A stretch of DNA of 16,475 nt from Streptococcaceae bacterium. GTDB taxonomy: Bacteria; Bacillota; Bacilli; Lactobacillales; Streptococcaceae. Both the position numbers and the translations under genes were made by a program. Position 1 is the stretch's first letter; every line of letters begins with the position of its first letter. The stretch spans positions 1-16,475 of the forward strand of contig CADFQU010000004.1 in assembly GCA_902836505.1 (NCBI GenBank). The letters are read 5' to 3'. The notes under the pieces are model-generated. The model did no database searches, was not told the origin of the DNA, and worked only from the letters and a program-made list of their open reading frames with translations. Below, piece by piece: positions 14,229-16,475 of this stretch.

Positions 14229-14531
14229 ATGTTAAAAGACAATATAAAAAAAGCCCGACTAGATGCAGGACTTACTCAATTAGAAGTTGCTGAAAAGTTA
14301 GGTGTGGCTCAAGCTCAATATGCTAGGTGGGAGAACGGGGGGAGAAATCCAAAGGATGATACAGTAGAGAAACTAGCTGAAATCTTAAATACTTCTTTTG
14401 AGATTCTTAAAGGACGAGATGATGGCCTTGAGGAGATAGTTAGTTTATTGAGAGAGCATGAATTAACAGAGGAAGATAAAAACCAAATTATTAGTCTTTT
14501 ACAGGACTTCTTAATAAACAAGTCAAAATAA
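14229..14531 (+). CDS. Cro/cI-type (XRE) transcriptional repressor of the IME
   Basis: A 100-residue protein with an N-terminal HTH_3 domain (about 5-60): IKKARLDAGLTQLEVAEKLG, then AQAQYARWENGGRNPKDDTVEKLAEIL. A short helical C-terminal part (about 68-100, HELTEEDKNQIISLLQDFLINKSK) could dimerise. It lacks a LexA-like autocleavage domain, so it is not a classical SOS-sensing cI. The start at 14229 has an AAAGGA ribosome binding site. It is transcribed away from the replication-integration operon and is preceded by palindromic operators. The likely role is control of its own gene and of the leftward operon, similar to a phage or ICE switch. Confidence 0.85.
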   Translation: MLKDNIKKARLDAGLTQLEVAEKLGVAQAQYARWENGGRNPKDDTVEKLAEILNTSFEILKGRDDGLEEIVSLLREHELTEEDKNQIISLLQDFLINKSK

Positions 14532-14553
14532 TGCATTGGTTGGAGGATTAAAA

Positions 14554-14676
14554 GTAAATAACATCCGAGAACAAAAAAAGCAAGCTAAAGCATTTATTAA
14601 ACGCTGGGAAAACCGTGGCAATGAAAGACAAGACAGTCAGTCATTTTGGCTTGATTTGCTCCAATCTGTTTATTGA
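14554..14676 (+). pseudogene. N-terminal remnant of a DNA methyltransferase (restriction-modification type)
   Basis: An open frame of 40 codons reads NNIREQKKQAKAFIKRWENR, continuing GNERQDSQSFWLDLLQSVY, then stops. This resembles the N-terminus of large class I SAM-dependent DNA methyltransferases of streptococcal and other Gram-positive restriction-modification systems, which continue after this point for hundreds of residues. The expected start codon position reads GTA (14554-14556) behind a good GGAGG at 14542-14546. It suggests a lost GTG start, so translation is unlikely. No other part of the methyltransferase is visible, so the body of the gene has been deleted, with a junction near 14674. 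The identification is from memory of the family N-terminus, without a search. Confidence 0.55.
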
Positions 14677-14740
14677 ATTGATAAATGAGAAGATTAAAGC
14701 GTTGTAGGAAAATAGATATTTTATGAGGAGGCGAGGCAAC

Positions 14741-14857
14741 TTGAAAGAATATATTGTAAGTTTGGAAAAAGAAATAATCAAATCTGAATTTGAGGGGGTG
14801 TTTTTATGTCAACAATTAAAATTGAAAACCTTACTTTCTCATATTATGGCTATGTAA
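14741..14857 (+). CDS. Possible leader ORF overlapping the ABC-F start
   Basis: From TTG at 14741, ten bases after GAGGAGG, a 38-codon ORF reads MKEYIVSLEKEIIKSEFEGV and continues across the ABC-F start (14806) in another frame, stopping at 14857. An ATG at 14723 gives a longer frame but has no ribosome binding site. Short translated leaders often control ABC-F and other ribosome-protection genes, with drug-stalled ribosomes changing downstream expression. Here the overlap would make the two starts translationally linked. It may instead be a fragment of a lost gene; coding character is not decisive. Confidence 0.35.
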   Translation: MKEYIVSLEKEIIKSEFEGVFLCQQLKLKTLLSHIMAM

Positions 14858-16284
14858 AACCTGTATTTGAAAATGTATCATTTTCATTTGATACGAACTG
14901 GAAAACAGGGCTAATAGGAAGAAACGGAATTGGGAAATCAACACTATTTAAGCTGCTTCTAAACCAAGAAGTTTATAAGGGGAAAATCAGCAAAAGTGTT
15001 GACTTTATTAAATTCCCACCCAATTTAAGTGATACTTCAAAATTAGGGATTGAGTTATATAGAGAACTAATATCAGATGAGGAAGAATGGAAATTATTTA
15101 GAGAACTTCATTTGCTAAATGTAGATGAGAACCTTGTTTACAGAAAGTTTGAAACACTATCCAAAGGAGAACAAACAAAAATCCTTTTGGCTATTTTGTT
15201 TACAAGAGAAGATGGTTTTTTACTTATAGATGAACCAACAAACCATTTAGATATGGATGGAAGAAAAAATGTCAGTGAATATCTGAAAAGTAAAAAAGGT
15301 TTTTTGCTCATATCTCATGATAGAGATTTTTTAGACGGCTGTATCAATCATGTTATTTCTCTTAACAGGAATTCTATTGATGTTCAATCAGGAAATTTTA
15401 CATCTTGGTATGAAAACAAATTGATGAAAGACCAATTTGAAATTAGTGAATACGAGAAATTAAGAAAAGATATTAAACGATTAAAAGAAGCTGCAAGACA
15501 AAGTAAAACTTGGTCTGATAAAATTGAAAACACTAAAAATGGTGTGAAAGTATCAGGTGTAAAACCAGATAAGGGACATATAGGTCATCAGTCAGCCAAG
15601 ATGATGAAAAAATCAAAGAATTTGGAAAAGAGACAAAATAAGGCAATAGAAGAAAAACAAAATTTACTAAAAGATATTGAAACAAAGGAAAGTCTATCAT
15701 TGCATTCATTACATCATCATAAAAATCCTCTAATATCGGTTAGCAATTTATCATTATGCTATGGAGAAAGACAGATATTAAGCGATGTAAGTTTTGAGAT
15801 AAAACAAGGAGATATAGCAGCTATATATGGGGGTAATGGTAGCGGAAAATCAACCTTGATTAAAATTTTATTAGGTCTAAATAACGAGTATTCAGGTGAT
15901 GTAAAATTAGCAAATAATTTGAAAATATCGTATATTCCTCAAGATACATCAAATTTAACAGGTAGCTTAAATGAGTATATTCATCAGCAAGGTGTTGATG
16001 AAACATTGTGCAAAACAATTCTTAGAAAATTAGATTTTGCAAGAGAATTATTTGAAATGGATATGAAGAACTATAGCGATGGACAAAAAAAGAAAGTTTT
16101 AATTGCTGTAAGTTTGTCAAAGGCAGCTCATATATTTGTTTGGGATGAACCATTAAACTATATAGATGTAATATCAAGAATACAGATTGAGGAAATTATA
16201 AAAGAAGCAAATCCTACACTCATATTTGTGGAACACGATAAGCGATTTGTAGAGGATATAGCCAATAAAATCATACGATTATAA
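14806..16284 (+). CDS. Lsa-type ABC-F ribosome protection protein (probable lincosamide/streptogramin A/pleuromutilin resistance)
   Basis: A 492-residue cytosolic protein with two ABC ATPase domains and no membrane span. NBD1: Walker A GRNGIGKS (38-45), signature LSKGEQ (118-123), Walker B FLLIDEPTNHLD (138-149) and switch H171. NBD2: Walker A GGNGSGKS (342-349), signature YSDGQ (423-427), Walker B WDEPLNYID with E448, switch H477. A charged linker of about 95 residues (about 205-300) corresponds to the P-site tRNA interaction motif. As recalled, the NWKTGLIGRNG and VWDEPLNYIDV stretches are characteristic of the Lsa group. These proteins enter the ribosomal E site and dislodge drugs from the peptidyl transferase centre. 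The allele cannot be named and the phenotype is inferred. The start has a strong GAGGGGGTG ribosome binding site. It is cargo of the IME, preceded by a decayed gene and a possible leader ORF. Confidence 0.88.
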   Translation: MSTIKIENLTFSYYGYVKPVFENVSFSFDTNWKTGLIGRNGIGKSTLFKLLLNQEVYKGKISKSVDFIKFPPNLSDTSKLGIELYRELISDEEEWKLFRELHLLNVDENLVYRKFETLSKGEQTKILLAILFTREDGFLLIDEPTNHLDMDGRKNVSEYLKSKKGFLLISHDRDFLDGCINHVISLNRNSIDVQSGNFTSWYENKLMKDQFEISEYEKLRKDIKRLKEAARQSKTWSDKIENTKNGVKVSGVKPDKGHIGHQSAKMMKKSKNLEKRQNKAIEEKQNLLKDIETKESLSLHSLHHHKNPLISVSNLSLCYGERQILSDVSFEIKQGDIAAIYGGNGSGKSTLIKILLGLNNEYSGDVKLANNLKISYIPQDTSNLTGSLNEYIHQQGVDETLCKTILRKLDFARELFEMDMKNYSDGQKKKVLIAVSLSKAAHIFVWDEPLNYIDVISRIQIEEIIKEANPTLIFVEHDKRFVEDIANKIIRL

Positions 16285-16320
16285 ACTAAATTAGAACTCC
16301 CGGTTTGTCGAGATAATACC

Positions 16321-16351
16321 TTTTAACGATAACCTTATGCTATTGTTAAAA
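16321..16351. repeat. AT-rich inverted repeat between the ABC-F and TfoX-like genes
   Basis: TTTTAACGATA (16321-16331) and TATTGTTAAAA (16341-16351) pair over 11 bases with one G-T pair and a 9-base loop. There is no U-tract after it on the plus strand, so it is only a weak terminator candidate; an operator or a stem in the leader of the next gene is possible. Confidence 0.35.
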
Positions 16352-16387
16352 AGAATGAAATTCTAGTAATTAAGGGAGATAGAAAAA

Positions 16388-16475
16388 ATGGCTTCAAGTA
16401 AAGAATATTTAGATTTCATTTTAGAACAACTATCCGAGTTGGAAGAAATAACATATAGAACAATGATGGGCGAAT
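16388..16475 (+). CDS. TfoX/Sxy N-terminal domain protein, partial at window edge
   Basis: The first 29 codons read MASSKEYLDFILEQLSELEE then ITYRTMMGE. This is the typical start of short TfoX_N-domain proteins common in Firmicutes, where the next residues normally are a YxIYY stretch. In Gammaproteobacteria TfoX/Sxy acts on competence, but the role of the short Gram-positive homologues is not established. GGGAGA, seven bases before ATG 16388, gives a good ribosome binding site. It follows the ABC-F gene by about 100 bases on the same strand and is probably further IME cargo. The call rests on a short stretch. Confidence 0.65.
   Translation, partial: MASSKEYLDFILEQLSELEEITYRTMMGE

Larger units (their letters stand above)
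74..16475. mobile_element. Integrative and conjugative element of the ICESt3/Tn916 superfamily, partial, interrupted by a nested IME
   Basis: The left end abuts ebfC. Gene content and order (Int, DUF3173, CHAP/lysozyme hydrolase, VirB6, VirB4, TcpE, TcpD, TcpC, MobT, oriT) match the transfer module of ICESt3-like elements within the Tn916 superfamily. The right end is outside the window. Beyond the nested element one expects the rest of oriT, the FtsK-like coupling protein (TcpA) and the regulation module. I recall ebfC being reported as an insertion target of streptococcal ICEs, which fits. The left boundary is inferred from the core-like palindrome at 74-90, not from a flanking direct repeat, because the other end is not visible. 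Confidence 0.85.
11154..16475. mobile_element. Integrative mobilizable element inserted in the ICE oriT (IME_oriT type), right end not in window
   Basis: A second complete integration module (integrase and DUF3173 protein), a Rep_trans initiator with an origin-like region, a repressor with operators and cargo genes begin exactly at the broken nick region of the ICE oriT. Base use is more AT-rich than in the ICE transfer genes. IMEs that target oriT of Tn916/ICESt3-superfamily ICEs are known in streptococci, and the arrangement matches. No second copy of the nick region is found to the right, so the element continues past 16475. Confidence 0.78.

Noticed and set aside
14315..14536. Minus-strand open frame opposite the repressor gene
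   Set aside because: Antisense shadow of a clear XRE protein with its own ribosome binding site.
16285..16387. Searched as the right end of the IME
   Set aside because: No copy of the nick-region core or of the TTTGGTAGC arm repeats occurs here, and another apparent cargo gene follows.

Overview
The window comes from a low-GC Firmicute, most likely a Streptococcus. The left edge holds the first codons of ebfC (YbaB/EbfC nucleoid-associated protein) with a streptococcal-looking N-terminus, and everything else is mobile DNA of the ICESt3/Tn916 superfamily. Species cannot be fixed from sequence alone; S. suis and relatives are plausible.

Layout. (1) Positions 1-48: start of ebfC, minus strand. 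(2) About 74-11150: one end of an integrative and conjugative element (ICE) inserted just upstream of ebfC, all genes on the minus strand. Read in transcription order (right to left) these are: MobT relaxase with N-terminal HTH, a 76-aa unknown, a 185-aa unknown, TcpC (VirB8-like), TcpD-like, TcpE, VirB4 ATPase, VirB6-like multi-spanning channel protein, a 74-aa unknown, a two-domain VirB1/CwlT-like wall hydrolase, a DUF3173 excisionase-like protein and a tyrosine integrase. The genes are tightly packed with good ribosome binding sites. The FtsK-like coupling protein expected upstream of mobT is not in the window. (3) About 11040-11166: the ICE origin of transfer, with palindromic repeats and a nick-like sequence. 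It is interrupted: the G6 arm of the expected hairpin is present but the C6 arm is not. (4) From about 11154 to the right edge: a second, nested element, best explained as an integrative mobilizable element (IME) inserted in the ICE oriT. It has its own tyrosine integrase, DUF3173 protein and Rep_trans-type replication initiator. It also carries a three-hairpin origin region, a small unknown gene, a Cro/cI-type repressor with palindromic operators, a decayed DNA methyltransferase remnant, an Lsa-type ABC-F ribosome protection protein (probable antibiotic resistance) and the start of a TfoX/Sxy-family gene. Its right end lies outside the window.

How it works together. The ICE encodes its excision (Int, DUF3173), nicking (MobT at oriT) and secretion channel (VirB1/4/6/8-like, TcpD, TcpE). 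The nested element carries an independent integration-excision module and a replicon. It shares a nearly identical nick-like decamer with the ICE oriT (TTTCTAATAG in the ICE, TTTCTAACAG in the IME origin). Insertion should separate the ICE relaxase operon from its upstream coupling protein and split oriT, so the ICE is probably transfer-defective until the IME excises. Nested oriT insertion is a known phenomenon in streptococci. The shared nick motif, the three-hairpin origin, the operator array and the leader ORF of the resistance gene are the parts most worth testing.
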